Notes under the pieces: generated by a model
Seen by the model: only the letters and a program-made list of their open reading frames with translations
The model's database searches: none
Told to the model about the DNA's origin: nothing
From: Paramuribaculum sp.
GTDB lineage: Bacteria; Bacteroidota; Bacteroidia; Bacteroidales; Muribaculaceae
Reading direction: 5' to 3'
DNA length: 13,962 nucleotides
Assembly: GCA_029058705.1 (NCBI GenBank)
Contig: JAIDXA010000273.1
Location: 1-13,962 of the forward strand
Part shown: positions 7,501 to 13,962 of the stretch, in pieces
Numbering within the stretch: the stretch's first letter is position 1
How the letters are laid out: every line of letters begins with the position of its first letter
Position numbers and translations under genes: made by a program

Positions 7501-9134
7501 ACGGAAGCTTCAAACTCATCGATATGACAGGCGATATCTATGGAGAGAACGTGACCCTGTCGCTCGGCTTCACCAACACATCTTACTCTACAACCGACTC
7601 GATCCATTTTTCACCCGGACGCATAGATCTCCCCGATCTTACCATACGCGACACCTACGGCAATACAGCCAGACTAAACGGATGGGTCACCCATGAATGC
7701 TTCAAATCGCCAAGATTCAGCTTCCAGGTGCGCGACGCTTCAAACCTCCTCGTCTACGATGTCAGAGAGAATTCAGACACACGATGGTTCGGACGTATTT
7801 TCGGAAACGGCACAGCATCGATCAATGGCGAACCCGGGCTCGTCGAGATCGGGGCAAGCATCTCGACTGCTCCAAACTCTACGTTCACGTTCGTATTATC
7901 CGACGAACTCAACGCCCAGGAATATAATTTCATAAAATTCCGCGATCGTGACCGCGCCCGAAAAGACTCAATCGCACGCACCAACGCCGAACCGGAGATT
8001 GTGCGCAATCTGAAAGCACGCATAGCGGCCACCAATCCAGAAGGAGCGCCGAGCGTCTATCGCATCAACCTCAGCGTCGACGTCAATCCCCAGGCCAAAG
8101 TTACCCTGATAATGGACCCGGTCGGTGGTGACCGCATAACCGCCTATGGAGCCGGAAACATGCGCATGTTCTACGATTCTGCAAACGAAGACATGCGGCT
8201 CAACGGAACCTATACAGTTGAACGAGGAAAATACAACTTCACCCTCCAGGACATAATCATCAAGGAATTCAATATAAAAAGCGGCAGCTCCATAGCCTTC
8301 AACGGCGACCCTTACGCCGCACAACTTGATCTGGCCGCCACATATTCCGTAAACGCCAACCTCTCGGATCTCGACGAATCATTCCTCGCCGACAAAGACC
8401 TCAACCGTACGAACGTACCCGTCAACGCACTGCTGCTCGTAACCGGAGACATGCGGAGTCCGGAAGTCTCTTTCGACCTCGAGTTCCCGACTCTGACCCA
8501 AGACGTCTACCGCAAAGTCCGATCAATCGTAAACACATCGGAAATGATGAATCGCCAGATTATCTACCTACTTGCACTCAGCCGGTTCTATACTCCTGAA
8601 TACATGCAGGCCACCAAAGGCAATGAGCTCGTCTCGGTAGCATCCTCGACCCTATCCTCGCAACTTTCAAACATCCTGGGACAGCTGTCCGACAAATGGA
8701 GTCTCGCCCCAAACATACGTTCGGATCGCGGCGACTTTTCCGATGTCGAAGTCGACGTTGCCCTCTCAAGCCACCTGCTCAACAACCGGCTTATGCTTAA
8801 CGGCAACTTCGGATATCGCGACAAAAACCTAAACAACAATTCATTCATCGGCGACTTCGACATCGAATACCTTCTGAACCGCAGGGGAACGATACGTCTT
8901 AAAGCCTATAGCCACTACAATGACCAGAACTATTACGTAAAGACGGCTCTGACAACTCAGGGTGTCGGAATAATGTTCAAACGCGATTTCGACAGCATGC
9001 TGTCATTCCTGCGGCCGCTTATCAAATCGAGAAACACATCCATCGATTCCGTAAGCGCCACAGATTCTCTTAAAAAAGACATCCTCAAACCCGATTCGGT
9101 GCAAAATACCGACAAGCTTATCCCTGAAAAATGA
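4524..9134 (+). CDS. tamB: TamB-like translocation/assembly module protein (DUF490)
   Basis: The product has 1536 residues, within the usual size for Bacteroidetes TamB proteins. A short basic N-terminus and one hydrophobic segment (about residues 13-36) anchor it in the inner membrane. Almost all the rest is repetitive amphipathic beta-strand, as expected for the long groove that bridges the periplasm in AsmA/TamB-family proteins, which carry phospholipid or help assemble outer-membrane proteins. The C-terminal TamB domain is recognisable from about residue 1050 onward. It includes DPVGGDRITAYGAGNMR (from D1198), LNGTYTVERGKYNFTLQDI and VNALLLVTGDMRSPEVSFDL. The last 25 or so residues are a charged tail. 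The ATG at 4524 begins the membrane anchor; the frame opens slightly earlier at a TTG that overlaps the candidate -7 box. The stop overlaps the dgt start codon, so the two are translationally coupled or at least co-transcribed. No TamA/BamA-like partner is in the window. Confidence 0.93.
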   Translation: MKKLVKWPYKILRTLLMAAVVLLFILPAGLYVALSLPVVQQEIASTAEKELGRLLSVNVKISDISIVPFNRLSLHDVTICDSDGVPAISINRLGAGISLLDLLMRGDIIITYAELSGLDARLTKATHSSPLNIQPIIDALKPKDKNKPPTRFDLRVNTVVIRNSSVSYDVLSAPADTSRFNPDHIQIRSLRADIVAPQIKNDDFIIDLRRLSMCERSGIKINNITGLFHITANGSTAENLTIDLAASHISLNDINLTYNGFSELKQLWSEKPVLIDINKGSYISASDIVPFEPRLKGLDLTLYTDLRAEATKTSLRIDRLDLNSSYGFAIRLEGSASDYLNPKEMSFDIPEFTFDINAPKALDLVGRFVKLKPDAARIISNLGETFLSGSASGTLAYGDVTADIKTEAGDVSLASSYSSTKAPAFTGNIELTSFSGARLMNGISGPLNKLGNLTARVDYDITLPASGPAGSAKVKIDDIVWSEHHFTDITAQAHAEGSTYAGSLVVDNPGIMIDLDTKATIDGPEKRIYLNLAARDIEPALFNIDTAHPERRFSIFCIGEVSGPDIDHLNGQIDIDDLQYGSENASIYLQDLDFQLSHNDGFNQIRLNSDIADGLAEGNYRLSALPRICMSMLSGIMPSLIPDTPTAGKDTPQADDRLYYSLTIKDTAPIEPLVKLPVNVIHPIRITGGIDAATRSIDFNLDAPYLQQGNKLIENTSLTASVKASDGDDIPGYGELTLSTMMPTKNGPLTLMTSAYAVNDHIDTHIDWKIARDRDFSGNLNLSAGFSRDSLHNLQTRIDINPGQLVFNDTVWNVEPSVIDIRGKRINIHDFRVGRDRQFVTIEGAASASPSDTILMTLEDVNLDYIFETLNIPTAMFGGQATGKFYATDLFTNNRKAYTPGLSVKRLTYNKSLMGDAFIKSEWKPENKAITIDADISQNNGRHSFIKGQIKPTVDSLDLSFNADRISVGFLRPFMSAFATDITGMASGKARLYGSFKLIDMTGDIYGENVTLSLGFTNTSYSTTDSIHFSPGRIDLPDLTIRDTYGNTARLNGWVTHECFKSPRFSFQVRDASNLLVYDVRENSDTRWFGRIFGNGTASINGEPGLVEIGASISTAPNSTFTFVLSDELNAQEYNFIKFRDRDRARKDSIARTNAEPEIVRNLKARIAATNPEGAPSVYRINLSVDVNPQAKVTLIMDPVGGDRITAYGAGNMRMFYDSANEDMRLNGTYTVERGKYNFTLQDIIIKEFNIKSGSSIAFNGDPYAAQLDLAATYSVNANLSDLDESFLADKDLNRTNVPVNALLLVTGDMRSPEVSFDLEFPTLTQDVYRKVRSIVNTSEMMNRQIIYLLALSRFYTPEYMQATKGNELVSVASSTLSSQLSNILGQLSDKWSLAPNIRSDRGDFSDVEVDVALSSHLLNNRLMLNGNFGYRDKNLNNNSFIGDFDIEYLLNRRGTIRLKAYSHYNDQNYYVKTALTTQGVGIMFKRDFDSMLSFLRPLIKSRNTSIDSVSATDSLKKDILKPDSVQNTDKLIPEK

Positions 9135-10504
9135 ATTACCACAATCAAGAATCTCCTCTGAAAATGGACTGGTCGAAACTGATCTGCGACAAACGGTTCG
9201 GGCTGGAAGAATACCACGACAACAAACGCGGATCCAGAAGCGATTTTCTCCGCGATTATGACCGTCTTGTTTTTTCCTCCCCTTTCAGACGTCTGCAGAA
9301 CAAAACGCAGGTTTTTCCCCTGCCCGGAAGCATTTTTGTACATAACCGTCTCACCCACAGCATCGAAGTTGCTTGCGTCGGACGATCGCTCGCCACAGAG
9401 GCAACCCTCCGGCTACGCGACAAATATGCCAGCGAACCGTGGATCAGAAAATTCGATGCTGTCGGTGAAATCGTTTCTGCAGCCTGTCTGGCCCATGATC
9501 TGGGGAATCCGCCCTTCGGACACTCAGGGGAAAAAGCGATAGCCACTTTCTTCAGCGAAGGTGCCGGCGCGGCATTAAAAGAAAAACTGACTCCCGGACA
9601 GTGGAGCGACTTCACATGCTTTGAAGGCAATGCAAATGCTTTCCGTCTGCTGACCCACCGTTTTAACGGACGCCGTCCGGGAGGATTCGCCATGACATAT
9701 TCGATGCTCGCATCAATTGTCAAATACCCCTACGAATCATCCATTGCCGCCAAAAACAAAACTAAGTTCGGATTCTTCACATCCGAGAAAGACGATTTCA
9801 TTAAAATCGCCAACGAACTGGGAATCATTCGTCTGCCCGACCCTGACAACAGAATTATCTACGCACGCCACCCGCTTGTCTATCTTGTCGAAGCGGCCGA
9901 CGACATCTGCTACGAAGTCATGGACATTGAGGATGCCCACAAACTCGGCATCCTCCCCACTCAAACGGTCATCGAACGCTTTCTTTCATTCTTCCCCGAC
10001 GAACGCCGCAGGAAAATGAATATAGTAATGGAAAATGTCTCCGACCCAAACGAACAGATCTCTTATCTCCGTTCGTCTGTCATCGGACGTCTGGTCGACT
10101 GCGCGGCAGAAGTCTTCGTCGAAAACGAAAAACTGATTCTCGAAGGGAAATTCAAAGATTCCCTCCTCGACCATATTCCCGAACGTGAACGCTTGGCTTA
10201 TGAAGAGTGCGAACGCCTGTCATGGGACAGGATATACCGGGCACCCGACGTTGTCAACATAGACCTCGCCGGAACAAGCATCATCACCTTTTTGATGGAG
10301 AAACTGACCGATGCCGTAATTAATCCGCATTTAAACTATTCCCAGCTGCTGCTTTCACAGGTCCCGCAGCAATATGAAGTCAATCATCCGACTCTCTACG
10401 GAAAAATTCAGGCAGTTGTTGATCATGTCTCCGGAATGACCGACGTATATGCCCTTGACCTTTTCCGACGGCTCAACGGAATGAGCCTTAAAATCAACAA
10501 TTGA
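9131..10504 (+). CDS. dgt: Deoxyguanosinetriphosphate triphosphohydrolase (dGTPase, HD superfamily)
   Basis: The product has 457 residues. dGTPases cleave dGTP, or dNTPs more broadly, to the nucleoside and triphosphate and so control dNTP pools. The HD metal site is complete: H76 in HNRLTHSIEV, HD at 122-123 in LAHDLGNPPFGH, and the later aspartate in EAADDICYEV (D257/D258). The family motifs SPFRRLQNKTQVFPL (from S50) and FEGNANAFRLL (from F164) are also present. The start ATG overlaps the tamB stop as ATGA. A second ATG at 9164 (residue 12, MDWSKLICDKRFG) matches where many family members begin and may be the true start. Neither has a clear Shine-Dalgarno sequence. There is no promoter of its own within the overlap, so expression probably depends on tamB transcription. 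Confidence 0.94.
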   Translation: MNYHNQESPLKMDWSKLICDKRFGLEEYHDNKRGSRSDFLRDYDRLVFSSPFRRLQNKTQVFPLPGSIFVHNRLTHSIEVACVGRSLATEATLRLRDKYASEPWIRKFDAVGEIVSAACLAHDLGNPPFGHSGEKAIATFFSEGAGAALKEKLTPGQWSDFTCFEGNANAFRLLTHRFNGRRPGGFAMTYSMLASIVKYPYESSIAAKNKTKFGFFTSEKDDFIKIANELGIIRLPDPDNRIIYARHPLVYLVEAADDICYEVMDIEDAHKLGILPTQTVIERFLSFFPDERRRKMNIVMENVSDPNEQISYLRSSVIGRLVDCAAEVFVENEKLILEGKFKDSLLDHIPERERLAYEECERLSWDRIYRAPDVVNIDLAGTSIITFLMEKLTDAVINPHLNYSQLLLSQVPQQYEVNHPTLYGKIQAVVDHVSGMTDVYALDLFRRLNGMSLKINN

Positions 10505-10538
10505 CGCCAATTCAGACCAACCGACAATAATTGCAGAT

Positions 10539-10724
10539 ATGGAACAATTGCCTTCCGATCCCGTCATCCTGCTGAGTTTTCTCAACATGAAACTGCGCGA
10601 CGACTATCTGTCGCCAGAAGAGCTTTGCAACCGTCTTGACATAGACAAAGACAAATTCGACGCTTACATATCAGAGCGACGCATTTGCTTCGACACCAAG
10701 TCAGGCCGTTTCATTATTGACTGA
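10539..10724 (+). CDS. DUF4250 small protein
   Basis: The product has 61 residues. Its start (LPSDPVILLSFLNMKLRD) and middle (LSPEELCNRLDIDKDKFDAYI) match the small DUF4250 family, which is found as a stand-alone protein in Bacteroidetes and Firmicutes and has no assigned function. The central helical pair resembles a helix-turn-helix, but this is not evidence of DNA binding. It lies 34 bases after dgt on the same strand, with no convincing promoter between them, so it is probably the last gene of the rightward transcript. It converges on the HU/SPOR gene, with only 30 bases between the stop codons. Confidence 0.82.
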   Translation: MEQLPSDPVILLSFLNMKLRDDYLSPEELCNRLDIDKDKFDAYISERRICFDTKSGRFIID

Positions 10725-10754
10725 AAATTCCTGCCGGTTAAAACCTATCTGATT

Positions 10755-11735
10755 TCATTTGAGAGTATAGATCCACGCATCAGGATGCATCGCGGCAAAA
10801 CGGCCGGCACTCCTGAACGCCGACATATCAGACATCTCATTGCCTGATGCAGCATATACACGATACCTGCCGTCTGACGGCAATATGGCAAGCGGATGAT
10901 CTTTCGTTGAATTACGCCGCACATAACGTCGCGCCTCCTTGATTGAAGACGTTGATGCAACGATAACATAATAGCGGTGGGGCAATGTTATCTCCGGCTT
11001 CTCTATTTCAGGAACGACTTCAGCCATTCCGTCTTCTCCGGCACGATACAGCACAATTTCACGATTATCCATATTCTCCGGCAGATCTAGATCTGACCCA
11101 GCCATGACACCCTCCACGACAACTGCAGGCGCAGTCGGCTTCAGCGAAGCAAAACTGAAATTGTCCGGAACTGATACAGGAGTCATCATGACAGCCCCGA
11201 GTCCAAGAAGCAGAACTGCCGATGCGGCATATTTCATCATACCGACAAAACGCCCGCGCACACTACGGCCAACCGTTTCAATGGCAACAGTCTGATCAGG
11301 CTCTTCGGCAATCAGGAGCGGACGAGCCTCAACTTCAAACAATCCGCGATAGGCAAGATCGACAACTCCATTCACTTTGACCGGAATGAACTCCATCCTG
11401 CCGTGATCCGACAGCGTCAGTGTCCCGATCCGATCCAACACCAGCGTACCTTCATGGCGCAGACGGCGGTGAATCAATTCAACCTCACGGCCAACCGCCG
11501 ATCGCCCGCACTCATAGCTGACTCCTTCGCGGCGGGTGATTGAATTGACAAGCAATCCATCGTCGTGGGTCAGCAACGGATTGAAACTCAATTCTCTCGA
11601 CGGAGGCAGAATAGCACACCCGTCGGAACTGATGGACGCCGGGACATGCTGCGCTACAAACGCGCCCAATCCAGGCACAACCACACAGTCATGACACACG
11701 ATGAGATACTGGATATGTTGAATAATCGAAATCAC
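10755..11735 (-). CDS. HU-like domain / transmembrane / SPOR domain protein
   Basis: The product has 326 residues. Residues 1 to about 130 match the HU-like (prokaryotic CCDC81-type) domain seen in Bacteroidetes, with IIQHIQYLIVCHDCVVVPGLGAF near the start and PLLTHDDGLL further on. A single hydrophobic segment spans about residues 166-184. A linker leads to a C-terminal SPOR domain (about 253-326: RYYVIVASTSSIKEARRYV ... DGRYRVYAAS), which binds denuded peptidoglycan at division septa in other bacteria. The expected topology is a cytoplasmic N-terminus and a periplasmic SPOR domain. The start was set at GTG (11735) because family members begin at this point and a promoter lies just upstream. 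The 38 codons of open frame further upstream overlap mutL and the promoter and look non-coding. Whether the HU-like part binds DNA is unknown. Confidence 0.85.
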   Translation of the reverse strand: MISIIQHIQYLIVCHDCVVVPGLGAFVAQHVPASISSDGCAILPPSRELSFNPLLTHDDGLLVNSITRREGVSYECGRSAVGREVELIHRRLRHEGTLVLDRIGTLTLSDHGRMEFIPVKVNGVVDLAYRGLFEVEARPLLIAEEPDQTVAIETVGRSVRGRFVGMMKYAASAVLLLGLGAVMMTPVSVPDNFSFASLKPTAPAVVVEGVMAGSDLDLPENMDNREIVLYRAGEDGMAEVVPEIEKPEITLPHRYYVIVASTSSIKEARRYVRRNSTKDHPLAILPSDGRYRVYAASGNEMSDMSAFRSAGRFAAMHPDAWIYTLK

Positions 11736-11740
11736 GGTTA

Positions 11741-11771
11741 CAAATTTACACAACTTTTTGTTCTGTTCAAA
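11741..11771 (-). promoter_or_regulatory. Bacteroidetes-type promoter for the HU/SPOR gene
   Basis: On the minus strand TTTG (11771-11768) is followed by 19 bases and then TAAATTTG (11748-11741). This fits the Bacteroidetes promoter consensus. The -7 box ends only five bases before the chosen GTG start, so the transcript would have almost no leader. The promoter lies in the 73-base gap after the mutL stop codon. Confidence 0.75.
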
Positions 11772-11808
11772 ATCTTTCCTAACAAACAGTGGCTTTTTGA
11801 CGTCTTCA

Positions 11809-13722
11809 TCAGCGGAGCATCCCCGAAAGGTCGTCAGTCGATATAACACTGATAATCAACTTTCCGTCGGGAGTATAATTCGGAGTAGGCAACCGAAGTA
11901 GCTGCGCCATCAAATGCTCCCGCTCCTCTGCGCCAAGCTTGGTACCGCCCCTGACAGCTCCGCTTCTGGCAAGCGACAAGGCAACGGTCTCTCGCCATTT
12001 TCCGATATCGTCGTCGTGCCGTGAATGCCGGTAATCATCAATAACAGCAGTCAGAGCCTCAACAGGATTGACTCCGTCCGGCAGCATCGGCTGCGCCGAA
12101 ATGCTCCAGCTGTCGCCTCCGAGAAACGACAGCTCGAAACCACAGTCAGACAGTTTTTCGGTTATGTCTGTCAGCACTGCGCTCTGGGCGGAGGTCAACG
12201 AAAACACCTCAGGAAACATTACGCGCTGCGACAACGCCCGGCTTCCCGACAACTGTTCAACAAACTGCTCGTAGAGAATCTTGACATGTGCCCTGTGTTG
12301 ATCCACCACCATCAGCCCCGACGACGTGGCCGAAACTATAAATCGGTTATTGACCTGGATAGTCGAAACTTCATCATCGCTCCATTTTCCTCCGTTTCTG
12401 CCTGTCATGCTGTCGTCAGGAATCAAGGTCGCTTCCGCACTCCCTACCTTAAGATCTCCTAAATCCATACCCGGCGAAGGCATACCGCTGATCTTAGACT
12501 CTACGACAGTCGGCTGACCCAGGAATTCTTCATAGAGCTGATCCCAATCCGAACCGATACCCGCCTTCTTAAAAGAATCCCCCCCCGACCATGATGACGG
12601 ACCGGCCGCCGATTCCTGCCGGAACGGATTATAAGTAGTGTCGATCTCAATCGAATGCTCAGCGGTTTTGTCCGGGCGGAATACCGGAATCTCCGGAGCG
12701 TCAACGACATCAAAATCAATCCCCGGCCCGGCGTTGAATTTCCCGATAGCTTCCTTGACGGCTGCTGTCAGAATCTGCCAGATAGGTGTTTCGTTTTCGA
12801 ATTTGATCTCATTCTTGGTCGGATGGATATTGACATCTATCGTATGCGGATCTACGGTAAAGCAGAGAAAATAATTCGGCTGCGAATCGGAAGGGATAAG
12901 CTTTTCGAAACACGTCAGGATTGCTTTGTGGAAATACGGATGACGCATGTGCCGCCCGTTTACCATCAGATACTGGAGCGCGTTACGCTTTCTGGCGTTT
13001 TCCGGACGCCCGATAAAACCTTCGATCGAAACGATCGGAGTCGACGTGCTGACCGGCAGCAGCTGCTTGTCAAGTCCCTTGCCGAAGAGATCGAGAATGC
13101 GTTGCTTCATCGACGAACCTATCATCCGGTGCATCGTCGAGTCATTGTTGACAAACTCAAAATCCAGTCCGGGGTTGACAAGGGCAAGACGCTCGAACTC
13201 CCGAAGGATGTTGCTCAGCTCTACCGAATCGCGTTTCAGAAATTTCCTGCGCACCGGAACATTGAAAAACAGATTTTTGACCATCATGTTTGTTCCGGCC
13301 GCACATGCTTCCGGTTCCTGACTCTCCACCTTCGATCCGTTTATGATCAGTCTCGTGCCGACTTCCGCACCTTTAGGCATGGTGCGCAGATCAACCTGCG
13401 AGACTGCAGCTATCGAAGCGAGCGCCTCTCCCCGGAATCCCATTGTGTGCAGAGAAAACAGATCGTCGGCATTCTCGATTTTAGACGTGGCATGACGTTC
13501 GAACGCCATTCTGGCATCCGTGTCGCTCATTCCCTTGCCGTTGTCGACAACCTGAATCAGGCTTCTGCCGGCGTCCTTCACAATGACCTGAATCGACGTG
13601 GCTCCGGCATCTACAGCATTCTCCACCAATTCCTTGACCACAGAGGCCGGGCGTTGGATAACCTCACCTGCGGCAATCTGATTTGCCACAGAATCAGGCA
13701 GTAAGCGAATCACATCGGTCAT
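11809..13722 (-). CDS. mutL: DNA mismatch repair protein MutL
   Basis: The product has 637 residues and is full length. The N-terminal GHKL ATPase has all its motifs: QIAAGEV (14-20), KELVEN with the catalytic E31 and N35, DNGKG (60-64), and MGFRGEALASI (94-104). The second N-terminal domain is present (YLMVNGRHMRHP, then VNIHPTKNEIKF around 297-308). A variable linker of about 120 residues (about 335-455) follows, and then a C-terminal dimerisation domain. Motifs of the metal-dependent endonuclease of many MutL proteins are altered: DQHRAHVKILYE (474-485) replaces DQHAxxExxxxE, and NYTPDGK (615-621) replaces the CPHGRP-type motif. MutL couples mismatch recognition by MutS to strand removal. 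The ATG at 13722 directly precedes the conserved N-terminus. The gene has its own promoter upstream. Confidence 0.97.
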   Translation of the reverse strand: MTDVIRLLPDSVANQIAAGEVIQRPASVVKELVENAVDAGATSIQVIVKDAGRSLIQVVDNGKGMSDTDARMAFERHATSKIENADDLFSLHTMGFRGEALASIAAVSQVDLRTMPKGAEVGTRLIINGSKVESQEPEACAAGTNMMVKNLFFNVPVRRKFLKRDSVELSNILREFERLALVNPGLDFEFVNNDSTMHRMIGSSMKQRILDLFGKGLDKQLLPVSTSTPIVSIEGFIGRPENARKRNALQYLMVNGRHMRHPYFHKAILTCFEKLIPSDSQPNYFLCFTVDPHTIDVNIHPTKNEIKFENETPIWQILTAAVKEAIGKFNAGPGIDFDVVDAPEIPVFRPDKTAEHSIEIDTTYNPFRQESAAGPSSWSGGDSFKKAGIGSDWDQLYEEFLGQPTVVESKISGMPSPGMDLGDLKVGSAEATLIPDDSMTGRNGGKWSDDEVSTIQVNNRFIVSATSSGLMVVDQHRAHVKILYEQFVEQLSGSRALSQRVMFPEVFSLTSAQSAVLTDITEKLSDCGFELSFLGGDSWSISAQPMLPDGVNPVEALTAVIDDYRHSRHDDDIGKWRETVALSLARSGAVRGGTKLGAEEREHLMAQLLRLPTPNYTPDGKLIISVISTDDLSGMLR

Positions 13723-13759
13723 TGTTTTCTCTTGATTTAAGCTAATTGTTTTCCAATTG

Positions 13760-13791
13760 CAAAGTTACTCAACTCCACGCGATAGGACAAA
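13760..13791 (-). promoter_or_regulatory. Bacteroidetes-type promoter for mutL
   Basis: On the minus strand TTTG (13791-13788) is followed by 20 bases and then TAACTTTG (13767-13760), a full match to the Bacteroidetes consensus. Transcription would begin near 13755, giving a leader of about 30 bases. The promoter lies about 95 bases inside the intron boundary at 13887, so mutL keeps a promoter despite the insertion upstream. Confidence 0.8.
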
Positions 13792-13829
13792 CCTTCTTAC
13801 TGACACCGGGGAAAGCGATTGTCAACAAC

Positions 13830-13885
13830 ATGTCAATAAAATGTTAATAAAGTTCACAACTAACTAACCTACAACACATTGACAT
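13830..13885. repeat. 8-bp inverted repeat next to the intron insertion site
   Basis: ATGTCAAT (13830-13837) and its complement ATTGACAT (13878-13885) flank an AT-rich spacer of 40 bases. The second arm ends one base from the intron's 3' boundary. It could be a remnant of the original intergenic region's structure or coincidence, since an 8-bp match in AT-rich DNA is weak evidence. Confidence 0.25.
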
Positions 13886-13886
13886 A

Positions 13887-13962
13887 ATCGAGTAGGTCGG
13901 GAAACGAAAGTATTCTGACCTACTTTCGTTTCCTTTCCTCTCACACCACCGTACGTGCCGTT
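13887..13962 (-). mobile_element. 3' end of a group II intron: domain VI and half of domain V (runs off right edge)
   Basis: Read on the minus strand from the right edge, ACGTACGGTGGT is the 3' strand of domain V, resembling the usual ACGTACGGTTC. The catalytic 5' strand lies outside the window. Domain VI follows. GAGAGG (plus 13937-13942) pairs with CCT-A-CTC (plus 13890-13896), leaving one unpaired A (opposite plus 13893) seven bases from the 3' end, exactly where the branch-point adenosine belongs. Above this is a perfect 13-bp stem (13900-13912 with 13921-13933) and an eight-base loop. The element ends in GAT, fitting the AY 3' terminus. The body and the reverse transcriptase/maturase gene, if any, would lie off the right edge. 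Confidence 0.85.

Noticed and set aside
7289..7935. Several 76-135 residue plus-strand frames inside tamB
   Set aside because: All are out of frame with tamB, which is continuous through this region. They have no start signals or recognisable domains.
10725..10754. Bidirectional terminator between DUF4250 and HU/SPOR genes
   Set aside because: The 30-base gap contains only the small palindrome GGTTAAAACC with no usable loop or T-run, too weak to call.
11736..11849. 38-codon upstream extension of the HU/SPOR protein from ATG at 11849
   Set aside because: It overlaps the end of mutL and contains the whole promoter. Family members begin at the GTG at 11735.
12655..13704. 349-residue open frame on the plus strand opposite mutL
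   Set aside because: It is fully antisense to the conserved MutL N-terminal region, is Arg/His-rich with no recognisable domain, and is a shadow of codon usage.

Overview
The window looks like chromosomal DNA from a member of the Bacteroidales, most plausibly a Muribaculaceae/Bacteroides-type gut organism. Three things support this. The gene families are ones typical of this order: an OstA-like protein, a PD40 protein, a DUF4250 protein, an HU-TM-SPOR fusion and a MutL with the DQHRAH variant. The promoters have the Bacteroidetes form (TTTG, a 19-20 base spacer, then TAnnTTTG). Start codons mostly lack Shine-Dalgarno sequences. Family assignments rest on recognition of motifs by eye; no database search was possible.

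Layout, left to right. Bases 1-65 do not belong to the gene that follows and look like the 5' end of a minus-strand group II intron. Bases 66-1337 (+) are the C-terminal part of an OstA/LptA-like protein cut off at that junction. Then come a secreted TPR/PD40 protein (1488-2846, +, own promoter), a PHP-domain phosphoesterase (3006-3824, +) followed 11 bases later by a TlpA-like thioredoxin lipoprotein (3836-4372, +), and a 1536-residue TamB homologue (4524-9134, +) whose stop overlaps the start of a dGTPase gene (9131-10504, +). A 61-residue DUF4250 protein (10539-10724, +) ends the rightward block. The leftward block converges on it: mutL (13722-11809, -) and then an HU-like/TM/SPOR protein (11735-10755, -), which has a promoter of its own inside the end of the mutL region. 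Bases 13887-13962 are the 3' end of a minus-strand group II intron, with domain VI and half of domain V visible.

Most of the content is housekeeping. Envelope assembly is represented by OstA and TamB, periplasmic thiol chemistry by the TlpA-like lipoprotein, nucleotide and DNA quality control by dGTPase and MutL, and a link to the division septum or peptidoglycan by the SPOR protein. No defence system, phage, CRISPR array, tRNA or rRNA was seen.

The most notable features are at the two edges. Both end in what appear to be parts of a group II intron in the same orientation. This suggests two copies of one element flanking the segment, one of them inserted antisense into the OstA-like gene. 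That would explain why the contig stops where it does. The internal points of interest are the MutL with degraded endonuclease motifs, the HU-TM-SPOR fusion with a near-leaderless GTG start, and the tamB-dgt overlap.
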